Below are positions 1 through 12,424 of a stretch of 64,000 bases of DNA, one piece after another. A program made the translations under genes and the position numbers. The stretch comes from Puffinus mauretanicus (lineage: Eukaryota; Chordata; Aves; Procellariiformes; Procellariidae): contig JAJKFH010002994.1 of the NCBI GenBank assembly GCA_023333565.1, positions 372,001-436,000 of the forward strand, written 5' to 3'. Position 1 is the first letter of the stretch. The number at the start of each line of letters is the position of its first letter. The notes under the pieces were generated by a model. The model had not been told where the DNA came from and ran no database searches. It saw only the letters and a list, made by a program, of their open reading frames with translations.

Positions 1-347
1 TAGCCCTCACAGTAATATTTTCCTTAAATGGTAATGGCTATGTTTTAGCTTTCAGACAGAAAACCACTCTGGGCCATGTTAGAAAGAACTCTAGGGTCAC
101 AGAGACTTATGGCTGACTCTTTAGAGCAAACTTAGAGCAGACTGCACAGCAGTTATACAAGCAATTAAGAAAAAGATCTCTTATTTGGCATTTCTCTATC
201 AATATCTCTTGGGCCTGTGACGTGAAGGTCATTCACCGTTAAGCAGATATAACGCACGCCAATGGGTTCTGCTTGGCTGAGATGAAAGACTTTCATGCTC
301 CTGAATATAAAGCAATGAACAGTGTTTCCAGCTGTCCCTGAAAGGCC
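1..347 (-). other. PRKRIP1: PRKRIP1 3' UTR (5' part only)
   Basis: This is the sequence immediately 3' of the PRKRIP1 stop. I see no AATAAA or ATTAAA on the minus strand here, so the polyadenylation site is probably beyond the left edge. No other feature was recognised. In human the next gene on this side is ORAI2. Confidence 0.6.
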
Positions 348-463
348 TCATCCTCTTCCCATCACAAAACTTGGCTCTTCAGCATCATCTTCCTTCTCTT
401 CCTCCTCCTTGCTATCCTCTTCATCATCCTCGCTGCTGACTCGCTCTTGAGATTGATCAGGTT
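348..463 (-). CDS. PRKRIP1: PRKRIP1 exon 6, terminal coding exon with stop
   Basis: Completes Glu152 and encodes residues 153-189 followed by TGA at 350-348. The product is an acidic tail with runs of Asp and Glu ending in [10 protein letters not shown]. Known orthologues end in PSFTMGR, so this copy has one extra terminal Gly. The acceptor is TGTTTTTAG. Confidence 0.92.
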
Positions 464-3400
464 CTAAAAACACCAACAGTATGAATTGATAACATATTCC
501 CATACGTCTTCCTTATTAAGTATTTCACAACACAATAGTCTCAGGTGCTAAGCAAACGTGTATTAGGTCATGCTAATTAGTATGGATGGGTTACATATTC
601 CCATGTGCCTTCCTCATTAAATATCTCACAACAATGTAGTCCCAGATACTAAGGAAACATTGTACCAGGTTATATTAATTCTACCGAGCGATGTAGAGCT
701 CAGAATATCAAATTCTCCCTTGGAGAAATATTCCCTTACCTCCAACGTTACCACTGTGCCACGTCCATCATTAAACTACTCCACCTCCTATGGAACATTA
801 TTTCAAACAGAGGTAGTCAAACACTGAAGTGATAGATTATCTCACTCCCAATCTCACCTCTGCGTGTCAGCATGAACTTTCAAGTGCCACAGAGCACCGT
901 TAAAGAATGCAGGCACTGGGAAACCACGGGCAAGACTCAGTATATATCTACACCTATCCAAGTTTATGGAAACTCCACAAGGTGCCACGAACTTTTACAG
1001 ACTGTTTGGTATACTGCAAGTACAGGAAGTCGTTAAGATATGTGTAGGATTAACGAGGGTCACAGAAAACTCGTGAAGCCTGCTAGAAGACCAGAAAACA
1101 CCTACTAGAAATTAAATATCGGATAATGAAAATTAGGTACGGCATAAAGTGGGACCTCAATCTAATAGCCATTCTTCTGCTCCTAGTAGCTCTTGTACCT
1201 TTACTGTTTCTCAGGCCAAGCCACACTCAGCTCGTACTCGGATCAGTTACAGGTAGGATTTAGGATTAGTGGTCTGATGCCACCGCGTGGTGAAGTTCTG
1301 TACTTTCATTTTTTATTAGGGGTCTGTACAATAATGCAACGTTAACAGCTGACTTCATTTAGCACCAACCTTTATTCTTAATATTTTTACTACAACAAAG
1401 GTGAAAGATGGCAATGCAGAGGTTTTATTTGTTCATTCAAAAAGGAAGATAAATGCTTGCCTGCCACATTCAACAAATACACTTCAATTAATTTGGAAAA
1501 ACTCTCAGATCTCAACCCAGGGCACACAAAACTAGAAAAAGACAAGCCTGTTCTCAGTAGACTGAAGATGGCTATCAGTGGCTTCTATCTCCACTGATTT
1601 AATTTTTTTTTTTTTTTTTTTTTTTAATAGAGAACCACAACCTGTAAAGAGCTAAGAACTATTCTAAAGACAGGGGAGTTTGGATTCTGGCTTCCAGAAG
1701 ATGATTTATTTGTGCTGAATAAAAACATTCCAGCCCAACAACTGGTACATGGCAGTCCCATAGCACAGTGCCAGTCCCTGATCCAGCTCCCCTCTCTCCC
1801 AGCCACTCCCTAAAGGGATGGGTATTCTGTTTTGTTCACTCAAAGTGAACAAATGTTATGTTAACTCATACTTAAATTCTCTTCCCAGTCACAATTCATA
1901 AACGAGTAGCTTTAAAAAAAACCAGAACCAAAACAAAACACCAAAAAACCCCACGCTGCTACATTCACTTGCTGTCATAAATAAAATTAACCTAACGATT
2001 AATTTGTCCTCCCATGTTTATATGGGAGGCTGGCAATGGCTCAGTTGAAACAGATCCAATTTTGAAAAGCAAAGCAGAAATAAGATAGCACTGTCAGACA
2101 AGTCACTGTTCTAGCAGAATTATCGGGAACTGTTGTAACTTTAAGACTAAGAATTACTGCAGAGTTAGTGTGCTAATCCACAAAGTACAACTATTTGAAA
2201 GGGTAAGCTAAAATATACTCACTGAAAGGAAGCAACGAGTATTCAAAAGTTTGAGCAAACAGTGACACTGACATCACTGCCTATTAATTTTCAAGACTGC
2301 AGGAGAACAGAGGCAGTCAGGTTTTTCACGTTTAATTCTATGCGAAATAAAATAGCCGCATGGAACAGATGGCACCAAGGTGGCTCAATTTCTTACACAC
2401 AAAATCATAGCTCAGCTTCTTGCTGTCCAAGCTGTGCATTTTTTCCACCTGTTTTCTCATGCACATTCAAAATATACTTAAAAAAATAACAGCCTTTAAC
2501 AATACTGCCTTTTTTAGCAGAAGATGTTCTAAACCGGCAGTTTGTCAGAATAGCTGGGGCAAAACATCCACAATCAACAAACTCTGATTCCAATGTTTGC
2601 TGTCCAAAATTCCCCCTAATAGAGGGAAAATATTCACAAACAGCCAAGTAATTTGTAAGATTAAATCTCAACATAGATGGCTTTCCAAGAGGACTTTTGA
2701 AACACTAGCTAAAATAACAAGCTTAAGGCTCAGTCTTCCTATCCATGTATTGAGAATGCGTGGGGCCGGGGGTGGAACAAACCCTTCTAGGCTTCAATTA
2801 GGGAACAGAACTAGGTCTTGAGAAAAGAAAACTAAGTTTCACTGACCTTTTTCCTGCTTCTTTTGTTCAAGTTTATTCTTCTTAGCTTGCAGTTTCTTCT
2901 CTTTTAACTTTTGGCTATAAAGCAAAGAAAAAAGGCTCTTTTGCAAATCCAACATTGTAAAGCTTTTGCACATTCATACACTGACAAAGGACATGTTACA
3001 GACATCTTGGAAAAGCAGACTTCAGAAGATAAGTTCAATTTAAAGTTGGCCTCAACTGAAAATTCAGTGAGAGAAAACTCAGACACATGATCAACAGAAA
3101 CTTTTCTATGTTGTTTTTAGTCTAATGTAATTTTTTTGTTAAAAGTCTTCCATGATGCCACTGCAACCAAAGCTATATGATACGCAAGAATCTCCAAGAA
3201 CACAGAAGGAACAAAAATGAAACTACCCCTACATTGTAGCCTAATAAACAAAAAGGGGAAATGGTGTCAAAACCCAAAACTGAACATTGGGAAAAAAATT
3301 AAGTCATCACCAGTAATACATACTTTAATTGAAAAAAAATAATGCAGTATGCTTTGACCTTCATCTTTGGCTGTCCTTCATCAATATGTTGGGCCCTAGG

Positions 3401-6400
3401 AGTAACATTAGGAGTAAGAGGGAATTTCAGTTCATATGACCCAGTTCTGTTTGCCCAGCAAAGGTAACCAGGTAATCTAATGGCAGACACCGGGCAGAAC
3501 AACCTGGATTAATGTTCCTCTCTCAACACCATAAATGATTCTCTCGAAACAGAGAGCCAAGTACTGTACCTGTTAGGTCAGGACCAAAGAGAAAGGGTGG
3601 TGAGGGAAGTTAGAGGGGCTCCTACAGGGCAAAGCCGCTTGGTACCTACGCCGTTAGACTATAAGAAGGGGGACAAGGAGCTGTTCGAGTGTTTAGGCAG
3701 CATTTGCTGTTTGAACAGTTGTTCTCCATCTCAGCCAGGGAAAAGGCAGCAGGCCAGATCTGACTTGCTGGCCATCTGTTGGACCACACTAAATTAAAGT
3801 AAGATGGCAACAGTGTTTGTGTTGTGCACTTTTGTGCTAATATGCCAGTGAGTCACTTTGCACAGGCCTTTCAGCAGCAACTCTCAGCTACAAGATGTAA
3901 AACCCTCGTTCTCAAAGAAGGAAGAGAGAGGCTGCTTAGGGTCAGACCCTCTGAAAGAGCCGAGCCATGATACCCTGCTATTTCTGAAAGGTATGGTGGA
4001 CACAGACTATGGAATTTAAATTCTTGTATCACTGCATTACAATGCTCAGACTATTTCTTGACAGCGTCAATCTTGTAACTGTTTCGCTTTGTCTAAAACT
4101 TAAGAGAAGGATGGATTTAATATTTTTTAATTTTTCCATCTAACTTACTAGACTTGACCTGCCAGACATTTCAATGAGGTAGGTAGAAGCGGCTACTGAT
4201 TTTAACAATACTGCACCCATCAGCGGCCTTTTCAGTATTCACAGACTGAACTGGACTAGTCACACTGACAGCGTACGGAGGACAGCATCAGGCCCCACCA
4301 CGCTCTGCTAGTCCGAATCCAAAGGTGTACCCATTAAGCAGTACCCATTTTTGCACTTAAGCTGCTTGGTGTCAGCTGTTTCAGATATTTATTTAAGCCA
4401 GATGTACATACAAACCTTTCTTGATACTGTTATAACAAATACGCAGTAAAGCATGTTGCAGTCAACACCACCGTGTCAGCAAAAGCTGCTCAACCAGTCA
4501 AAAGTTATCCTGCTAGCGATGGCACGGAAAATAAACCATGCCAGCGAAGCCTGTCAAGTTTACAGCTACCTTTAGAAACCAAACAATGACATTAACAAAA
4601 TTAATTTCCACAGCCAGACTTCTCAGCTGATAGATGTAGAAACAGAACGATTGCATTTATCCAAAGCATGCGGCTACAGATGAGGCACAGGGCATGAGGG
4701 TTTCCATGTCAAGCCTCCTGGGAACAATGTGCCCTTACCGCTTCCTTCTGCGTTTTGCTGTTTGTTCTTCTGCCATCATCTTATTCCTCTCCAGTTTCTT
4801 CTGGAATTCCTCATCTAGTCTTTGCTGTAATTGATCACATGTCATACTTTGATCACAATCTAAATTAAAATACTTCTTTTAAAAGTCATGTCCTTTTAGG
4901 GAGAAGTCTTTTCGCAAAATACAGAAGGGAGCTTTGCTGAATTTGTCCGGCTTCTTCTTTATACAAAAGCCGTATTCCTAGGGATGACTTCTGTACAGAC
5001 AACATTTTTAACCTGCAGCCTGAGCCAAACATTGAAGCCTTTAGAGGGAGGAATCCTCACCAAAACAGATGAGGGAGGTTGGGCTTCTGCCCTAAAGAAC
5101 ATTTCAGTAAAAACAAGAGAATAATTTGAGACACAAACATTAACACGTGGATCAAAGTACTCATCTTGGCCAAGAGAGAGTATAACAATAATGTTCTCTG
5201 ACAGAGGTGCTATTCTACTCGACCAAGACTTAAAAGAAAGCGATCCAGACTCTGCGCACAGGCACTTGCTTTGATTCTGTCTGTGCAAGACAGTGATATT
5301 AGGGATTTCTATTTTTTAAAGCATTTTCAAACCAACCTAAGAACACGCACATTCACATGCGCTCTTACTGTGTGCTAGGACCCCAGTGAACAGAGGCGAT
5401 GGAGCATGTCTGACACAAAGCACCAAATGTTTCAATACTGACAAAGACGCTACATATCACATACTCCTACAGTTTTCCTCTGAAAAGGGTGGCTCAGAAC
5501 TGAATTTTTTGTACGTGACTTTAAAAGAAAAAAAGATCTGCAATGAACATCAAATAGTCAGGGGGAAAAAATGATAAGGATTCCTGCTGACCTTCTCAGC
5601 CATGGCATCCATGAAATCTTGCCTCTGGTACTCTCGCCGACGAAGATGTCGGTACACATGAAACTCCCCGCTCCCAGCTCCAGCACTGGAACCTACAATA
5701 AAGAAGAGTCAGTCTAGTAGAAAATAACACATACTAGATGCTCACAAACGACTACAGCTAGATGCTGAGGGACAGGACACATGAAAGGGCACTGTAAGAT
5801 GAAAATCTATTAACAACACAGAGTGTGTCACCATTTTATATAAGCTCAAATCACTCACAATGAAAAGCCAAAGCGAGCTGCAAAACCATACACTTCTGGT
5901 TCACTGCAGTTTCTACTGGTCACTTACTCCTCTAGAGAGAATCCAGTCTTAACTGGACATTGAGGCAGTAAAAGAACCAGAGATCAAATGCACGCTCCAT
6001 TCGCTTCTAGGCAGAAGTGAGCTAAAACATCCTACTGAGGTTGCTTCTCACTAGTTTTCAGCATCTCATATAAAAAATAAAGGTCAACAGAAAGGTGATA
6101 AACCCCATCATTTACACTTTCCTATGCAAGACAGATACCACTGACAGTTTTTGACTGTTTCTTCCTAAATGAAATTTGTATAGTGCTCTCTTCCTGGCGT
6201 AAGTCTGCATGTTGAAGTCTCACAGGAGCTTTCAACATCGCACTCCATTCTCTTCCTCTGTCTCCTGAGCCATTTCTCAATGCAAAGCACACACACGCAT
6301 GCCTAAAAGACACCTAGTAATTAAAACATGGCAGCTGGGACTGCAGTAGGGGTGCTCTTGATACCAACAGAATCCCAGCACATCAGGTGCTCCCAGAAAA

Positions 6401-8639
6401 ACAAGACAATTCAACTCAAGCACACAGCAAAGCTATTTGAAAAAGCCGTGAGGGAATTACAATAAGCAGAACAGTTTATTCAGAAGTGTATAAAAGCTTT
6501 AGTCCAAGATCAATTATTCTGAAAATAAGAACAAGTCAGCTTCTAGAAAGGATCATTAATAAAAATGAAGGTCCCAAAGAAAGACAGAACTTCTACATGC
6601 AGATGAAATGTATATCACAACTACTACATTTAACCTGTGCAGGTAAAAGTAAAGTGTAAGCAGAATACTTGGGTCGGGTTCCTTGCACAGCTGCCAGCTC
6701 CCTACCTGACCACGTACAATCATGTCCGCTGCACGTGTCTGCTTCTCACAGCCTGAGGTTCAGACTCAAAGCAGTCAGAAGAGGGACTTCATAATTTTAA
6801 GTTTCCAGAGCACTCTCAGATCCGTGGAAAGGACAGATTTACTTATCATCATTTACTTGTCATCACCAGAGCGGCAGCTTATTTCACTGCACGCAGTCCA
6901 CGTGCTGGAGTGCCACAGGCATTGTTCACTTTGCATTCTGACAACAAGCAGAAAAGTGGACCCCAAGAACCAAATAAACTTGGAAAAGCAACTCCTGAAG
7001 CACATTTCACACCTCCTTTCTCCAGCAAACTGAGCAACAACAGAAAACCATCTCTGGCCTTTTCTGTTAAATACTTTTCTAAGTTTAATGTAGCTGACCC
7101 TACAGTTATCTGAAGAATAGTATCTTTACCCATCACATCTCTAACAAACTCCGGGGGAGGTCGTGGTGCCCATTCATTCAGTTTTTCAGGTATTGGTACA
7201 GTCTTTTCCTGCAAGAACAAACCAACCAGTCATCAGTATCTTCTAGGAGCAAAGTCTGCAATTTTAACACATTGTTGAAAGGTGGTATGTGTCTGACAAC
7301 AGCCTCTTCCATCAGCTGACAGATCTCAGAAGAGCACAGCTGTAGTAATTTCTTCATGCATAGGGATCAGGAGCAGGCAGAACACGAGAATCGGGATGTA
7401 TCCTCTCTTTCCCTCACATTCAGGCCTGCAGGTCAACAAACCGCAGGAGGATTAGAGTGTCTGTGCTTCTTTTCAGTATGGAAACTAGAAGAAAGCAAGT
7501 CAGCACCTCCAAGCACTCGCAGAAACTGAGGATACTCCCACTACCAGAAGTCTGGGAAGAGATGAAAGGCATTTGTGCACCTTCCATGCCAGATCTATGG
7601 AGGACAGGGAAGAGCAGGGAAGGGAGAACACATGGTGCAAGGTCAGAGGAAGAACACGGCGCGGGGAAGTCTCAGCCTCCTCCAGCACACACAGAGAGGG
7701 AGCCTGAGAGTCTCCACCTGGCAAATGCATCCTCCTCAGGACAAGGATCAAAACACCCAGCTAGAGGAACCAGGGTCATGCTCCCCCCCACGCCCAATTA
7801 AAAACAGCAGGCAGAGAAAGACCAGCTGGCAGAGTGCTGAGAGGCCGGTCTTCCCCCTGGGTCCCCAGAGATGGATGTCTCCCCTCACGGCACCCGGGGG
7901 AGACGGATCCCTCTCCCCTCGTGGCAACCCACTGTGTGTATGGGGGGGTCGGCCTCTCTCCCCTTCAGGGGAGGGGAGGAAATAGTGGTGGTGTCGGTCC
8001 CTTTCCCCTCACAGACCCCGGGGGGAGTGGGGGTGGTGAGGGGGGGTCGGTCCCTCTCCCCTCACAGACCCCGGAGATGAAGGGAGGGGGTCGGTCCCTC
8101 TCCCCTCACGGACCCGGGAAGGAGGGGGATGGAGGTCGGTCCCTCTCCCCTCACACAGCCCGGGGGTGGTGGGGTTCTGTCCCTCTCCCTTCAAGGACCC
8201 GGGGAGGATGCGGGGGGGGGGGCTTCGGTCCCTCTCCCCTTACAGACCCCGGGGCGGGGGGTGCTGAGGGGCGGTCGGTCCCTCTCCCCTTACGAACGCG
8301 GGGAGGAGGAAGCGGGGGGTCGGTCCCTCTCCCCTCACGGACCCCGGGGAGGAAGAAGCGGGGGGTCGGTCCCTTTCCCCTCACAGACCCCGGGAGGAGG
8401 AAGGGGGGGTCGGTCCCTCTCCACTCACGGACCCCGGGGGTTGGGGGGGTATCGGTCTCCCTCTCCCCTCACGGACCCGACGCCCCGGGCAGGGGCAGAG
8501 GCCCGGCGGGTGCCCTCACCGGGTTCCTCATGAGCCGCTCGAGGCGGAGGCGCTGCTCCTCGGCGGCGCTCCGCGGGATGACGAGCGGCTGCGGCTCCTT
8601 GCGGGGCCGGGGCGGCCGCGGGGCCGAGGGCGCCGCCAT
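348..8639 (-). CDS. PRKRIP1: PRKRIP1 (PRKR-interacting protein 1), complete, six exons
   Basis: The spliced reading frame joins 8520-8639, 7130-7208, 5592-5692, 4739-4824, 2847-2914 and 348-463 on the minus strand and gives 189 codons. The known human protein is about 184 aa. PRKRIP1 is a small, highly basic nuclear protein that binds double-stranded RNA, interacts with the kinase PKR and is found in late (C-complex) spliceosomes; this is family knowledge. Seen here: an N-terminal block with a KEPQ...LVIP motif (residues 14-22), a conserved [11 protein letters not shown] motif (about 52-62), a [14 protein letters not shown] stretch (about 77-90), a lysine/arginine-rich helix (about 101-151) and an acidic Ser/Glu/Asp tail ending near SFVMGRG. 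Every intron is GT-AG and the phases match (0, 1, 0, 2, 1). The start is the first ATG in the CpG-rich promoter and matches the family N-terminus. It lies downstream of SH2B2 on the same strand, as in human. Confidence 0.95.
2847..2914 (-). CDS. PRKRIP1: PRKRIP1 exon 5
   Basis: Completes Arg129 and encodes residues 130-151 plus one base of Glu152. It is a lysine-rich helix ([18 protein letters not shown]). The acceptor is CTTTATAG and the donor GTCAGT. Its composition is very A-rich on the coding strand. Confidence 0.92.
4739..4824 (-). CDS. PRKRIP1: PRKRIP1 exon 4
   Basis: Residues 101-128 plus two bases of Arg129. It encodes a charged helix starting [15 protein letters not shown] and ending in TAKRRRK, a likely nuclear-localisation and RNA-contact region. 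The acceptor is AATTACAG and the donor GTAAGG, phase 2. Confidence 0.92.
5592..5692 (-). CDS. PRKRIP1: PRKRIP1 exon 3
   Basis: Completes Gly67 and encodes residues 68-100. These include the [18 protein letters not shown] core, the most conserved part of the family. The acceptor is TTGTAG and the donor GTCAGC. The exon ends in MAEK, phase 0. Confidence 0.94.
7130..7208 (-). CDS. PRKRIP1: PRKRIP1 exon 2
   Basis: Residues 41-66 plus the first base of Gly67. It encodes the hallmark [18 protein letters not shown] segment. The acceptor is TTCTTGCAG and the donor GTAAAG; the exon leaves in phase 1. Confidence 0.94.
7870..8490. repeat. ~46-bp GC-rich minisatellite in PRKRIP1 intron 1
   Basis: About 12-13 imperfect copies of a unit whose core reads GGTCGGTCCCTCTCCCCTCA, followed by C/A-GGACCCCGGGG and a variable G-rich spacer. 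The spacing is about 42-50 bases. The plus strand alternates pyrimidine-rich and G-rich blocks, so both strands have G-runs. The array fills most of intron 1 and stops about 30 bases before the exon 1 splice donor. It produces long meaningless open frames on both strands. Confidence 0.9.
8520..8639 (-). CDS. PRKRIP1: PRKRIP1 exon 1 (coding part)
   Basis: Encodes residues 1-40, from the initiator Met to Asn-Pro. The exon starts [17 protein letters not shown] and ends at donor GTGAGG (8519-8514), phase 0. It is GC-rich and lies inside the promoter CpG island. A minisatellite begins within about 50 bases of the donor. Confidence 0.93.
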
Positions 8640-8800
8640 GCTCCAGCCGCCGCCGCGCCCCGCCCCGCCGCTGACGTCACGCCGCGCGACGCGCCGGGCC
8701 TGCGGGGCCGCCGCGGCCTGTGATGGCGGCGGCTCGCGGCCTGCGGAGGCCAAACCGCGCAGTGAAGAGAATACACAGTGTCTGAGGGACCCCCGTGGGG
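8640..8800 (-). promoter_or_regulatory. PRKRIP1: PRKRIP1 CpG-island promoter with palindromic CRE
   Basis: A dense run of CpG dinucleotides lies just upstream of the PRKRIP1 ATG. It includes a perfect cAMP-response element TGACGTCA at 8672-8679, GC boxes at about 8655-8670, and a GATGGCGGC motif at 8722-8730 resembling a YY1 site. There is no TATA box. This fits a housekeeping, dispersed-start promoter. The exact start site is inferred to lie between about 8660 and 8720. Confidence 0.7.
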
Positions 8801-11800
8801 AAACGGGCGTCCGACGGGCCCGCCAGGCCTCTGGGGCACGGCCGAGGGCCGTCAGGAGAAAGCAGGCAGCGGCGCCCGTCAGCCGTATGCCCCGGTGGTC
8901 GAGGGTGGCTCCGGGCCCTGGCGCGGCCTTGCTGGAGGTTGAAGTCGGCCCCTGCCTCGCTTCTCCCAGGTCCCAGCTGTAGCTGTGGGGCCTGTTTCCC
9001 CCCAAAAGCTGCGTTTGCTGGAGTTCTGATTCCCCCCCCAGGCATGTTCTCCGGGCTGCAGCGAGTGCTGTCTGTCCCCCTGCGGGCCCCATTAGCAAAG
9101 CTCCGGCATCTGCCACGTTCTGGCCAGGCTCCGGGCTCAGCCCTGATAGCGGAGCCTCGAGGAGGGTGAAAATTCAGTGCATTTCGCACTGGCACCCTCA
9201 GCCCTGCCAAATCCCTTCCCCGTGACGGTGTAAGCGATACGGGACTTCCTAGTGCCTCCCCGGCAGGCTGCCTGCACCATCTGCTCGTGTCACTTCGGTA
9301 ATTAACCAGCGCTGCCCGCAGGCTTTGTCTGCTGACAATGATGAACGGCAGCACGATTCCCCACAGCACAGCCTTGCTGGGCGCTGGGAGAGGCGGGCAG
9401 GTAGCGGTGGGGGACACACGGCGCGCCATCTGCATTCATATTCAGGCCTGGGCTTTGCAGGAACAGTGCCTGGACTAGCTGAGGGCTTGTATGGCCAGAT
9501 CCACGCTTGCCTGATGGGGCCAGAGGAAGCCATGAGCCTGGAAGAGGAGCTGGAGCTGGCTGCGATACAGGCTTCCTCTGCAAGCCAAATTTCTTGTCAA
9601 GCCGCTGCGGTCCTACAGAAATGGCATGGCATGTGCTCGGGCTGTGCGTGCGTCAGAGAATTAGCTAGTAAAGGTCAGCTGCAGTGGAAGAGGGGCATAA
9701 GCCTTTGTGTAGTTTATGGAGATAAGGTGGAGCGGTGAAGCTGGGCTCTGGGTTTCAGACAGCTTCATGCTCTGCATGTGGAGAGGGTGACAGAAAGGGG
9801 AACAGAGAGGTTGGGAATGGCTCCTTCTGAGATTTATGGGTCATTTGTATGACCTGAAATTAATAAGTCCCCATGCTCTTCCCCTTTCTGTGAAGAAAAT
9901 CAGAGCTGATCCTCAGGTTCAGCCCTATGTTTACAAAAGACTTTTCAACCTCTACTGAGGTTGCTATGGAAATCGCACTGGTTTATGCCTCATGTTTGTC
10001 TTACCAACCTGATTTGCAAAAGAATGGTGTGAATTTAGGGTTGGCTGAATTCCCAGCTGGCCGTGCTGGCCCTGCAAGGCATCCTTGCAGTCGCAGCCCT
10101 GGCTGGAGCAATGCAAACAGCTTCCCCCATGCTGTTTCCCAGCTTGTGAGCTCCTGTGCCCACTGCTCTCCCAGTCTTGGGTCTCCTTCAGCCCACCAGG
10201 ACAGAAACCAGAGTGTGCCAGCCCGTACTCAGCCCCTACCAGGGAGACACCCGCTCCATTTGCAGAGCTCGGGCAGGTACATCCCCTCTCAGTCGCTGCA
10301 GAACCAGTTTTAAAAGCAGAGTTGCTGCAAATCAATTGAGTTTCCTCTTCCCTCCACTCTCTGAGTCCTGAGCACAACACAGGCCAGTTCAGCTCACTAG
10401 CCCGTAAGGCGTCACCCTGTTTCTTCCTCCTTGCTGTCATGGCCACCTCTCTAAAACAGAACTTCCAAAAGCGGGGGTGTGAGTGATGAGCTGTCAGGTC
10501 TCAGCCCTCTCATGCCAGTCCCCACGGGAAGAAGGCAGAATGGCAGCCGTGCCCGCAGACATTGCGACAGCCCGAGGGCTGCGGGGAGCAGCTGGGCAGC
10601 TCGATTCTCTTGCCCGAAGCACAGCTTGTGCCAGCAACACCACACAGCCCTGGGAAACAACAGGCAGTCGCCTGTCATCCAACAGAGCCCACGCAAAGAG
10701 CGTAGGGAAAGAGATCTGGGAGCGTCTCACTCTTAATCTATGTGTCTAGGGAATTGGTGCACTCCTGATGTATTACGCACATATTACTTTTAAAATATAT
10801 CTATCTGGGGAGGGGGGACAAGACTATTACTTGGGTCATACAAAAATAGGAAGTATTTCATCATGCCATTAAAAAATACAAAGCCCACGAAATCAGAGTG
10901 CTGGGCTGGGATGCGGGCAGAACTGGGCTTATTGGGGCAGGGGATTTGCATTAGAACAGGGAAGTGTTTTCATATTTCAGTGCAAACCAAACACAAAATT
11001 CAGCTCCCTGAGCTGCATCAAAGCAGCTCATTTGTGTTTCAGAGCAATGACATTCTGAGGAGTTCTCTTACCAAAGGGATCCTTCTGGAAGCACTGTGAA
11101 CCTTTGTTGAGAAAGACCCTGCGTGTCAGGCAGGCAGGAGCAGCCGTGGACAGCTCAGACGCCCGCGTGAAATACGGAAGGCTGTGCTGCTGAAATCCCT
11201 TCATGTTTTTACCCTCTTCATAGTATCTGCCAGGGTGCAGCTCGGCGCCAGCATCCCCGCAGACTAGTCCTGCTCCGTCCCCGGGCGGAGGGCATCGCTG
11301 GCACACAATCCAGCCCAGCCCACACACCGAGGCTGCTTTCCCCTTGTTTCACTACTAGATCTCTGCGTCTGATGCAAAGGGCTGTTGCATCCTGCCCCCT
11401 GCCCTCCCAGGAACCCTGTGAAAGGAAAGGAAAGCATGTTTTCCAGCAAGACTAATGCCTTAATTAGTCAATTTGCTAATATGCTGAGGTGTGAATGGCT
11501 TATGGTGAGGCAGGAGGAGCAGCTGTCCCGCAGGCACAGCCCTCATTGCCTGCCTTGCGGGCAACGAAGGAGTCGTCCGTACGGAAGGGCTGTCACCTCC
11601 CCAGCTCCTGATGGATGAGCTCTCCAGGACCGGTGAACAGGCTCTGGAGCCTTTTGGGGAGCGAATGTTTTTGTGAACGGATCATGACACAACCGTGGCC
11701 TGATTACAGAGCTGAGCAGCTCCCTCCACCCCCCCAAAAGCCATGTGTTAGCTGCGTCTGGAAGCCGTGTCTGTCACGCTGCTTAGCTGTGACAGTACAG

Positions 11801-12411
11801 TCTGGGACAACGTACCGGTTTTCCCGGGGGATCCTCAGCAGAGAGCACACTAGAAAGACATACAACGACGGCGTGCAAGGCACTGCCTCCCAGGAGAGAT
11901 GCAGGCATAGGAGGGGGAATGACACGCTACAGGGAACTCAGCTGCTAGGAGATGCTAGCACAGGCCTTTGGCAAGGGAGCTACATCTTCACTCCCCGGGG
12001 CTGCTAATTCACTATTATCTGCGCTGCTTCAGGGATGGAGGCGTTCCGACTTGCACCAGTGACTAACCAGACAAAGAAAATAACAGACTGGGAGGAGAGG
12101 AAACCCTGCCCTGCACAGCCTGGACCCGTCCTTCACCTCCCTCTGCTCAACCATGTGAAAAATACCCCTCTCCTCCATCCTCGGTGCACTAGACCAGCTC
12201 CGTTGGGCAGAGGCGGTCTGAGCCCAGCCCCAGCTGCCTCGAGGTAGCGATGAGGTCTACACACATGCAACATGACAGCATCCTCCCTCTCTCTCTTTTT
12301 TCACATAGCAAATCCAGCAAAGCCCCAAGCTCATGCTCATATGCTATCCTTTCCGCAAGTGATTTTATTTTAAAACAGGAACTCGAGTTGTCCATTTGTT
12401 TAACAAGTCCC
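8801..12411. other. Spacer between PRKRIP1 promoter and SH2B2 3' end
   Basis: I recognise no gene here. Open frames up to about 250 codons overlap the CpG-rich first 700 bases, and one plus-strand frame of 137 codons runs 9325-9738. None shows a known domain or a consistent exon structure. Composition falls from GC-rich to about average towards 10.8 kb. Confidence 0.6.
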
Positions 12412-12424
12412 TTTTTTTTTTTTT

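Larger units (their letters stand above)
464..7129 (-). other. PRKRIP1: PRKRIP1 introns 2-5 region
   Basis: Four introns (464-2846, 2915-4738, 4825-5591 and 5693-7129) separate exons 2 to 6. They are AT-rich compared with everything right of about 7.4 kb. They contain a run of T's at about 1602-1626 and no convincing extra exon, full repeat element or RNA gene. Short open frames here lack splice or homology support. Confidence 0.7.

Noticed and set aside
7834..8982. 382-codon plus-strand open frame
   Set aside because: It is a product of the 46-bp minisatellite and CpG promoter. The predicted protein is low-complexity Pro/Ser/Gly and overlaps the real PRKRIP1 exon 1 on the other strand.
9325..9738. 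137-codon plus-strand frame between PRKRIP1 and SH2B2
   Set aside because: No homology recognised and no promoter or poly(A) context. Length is within chance for this composition.
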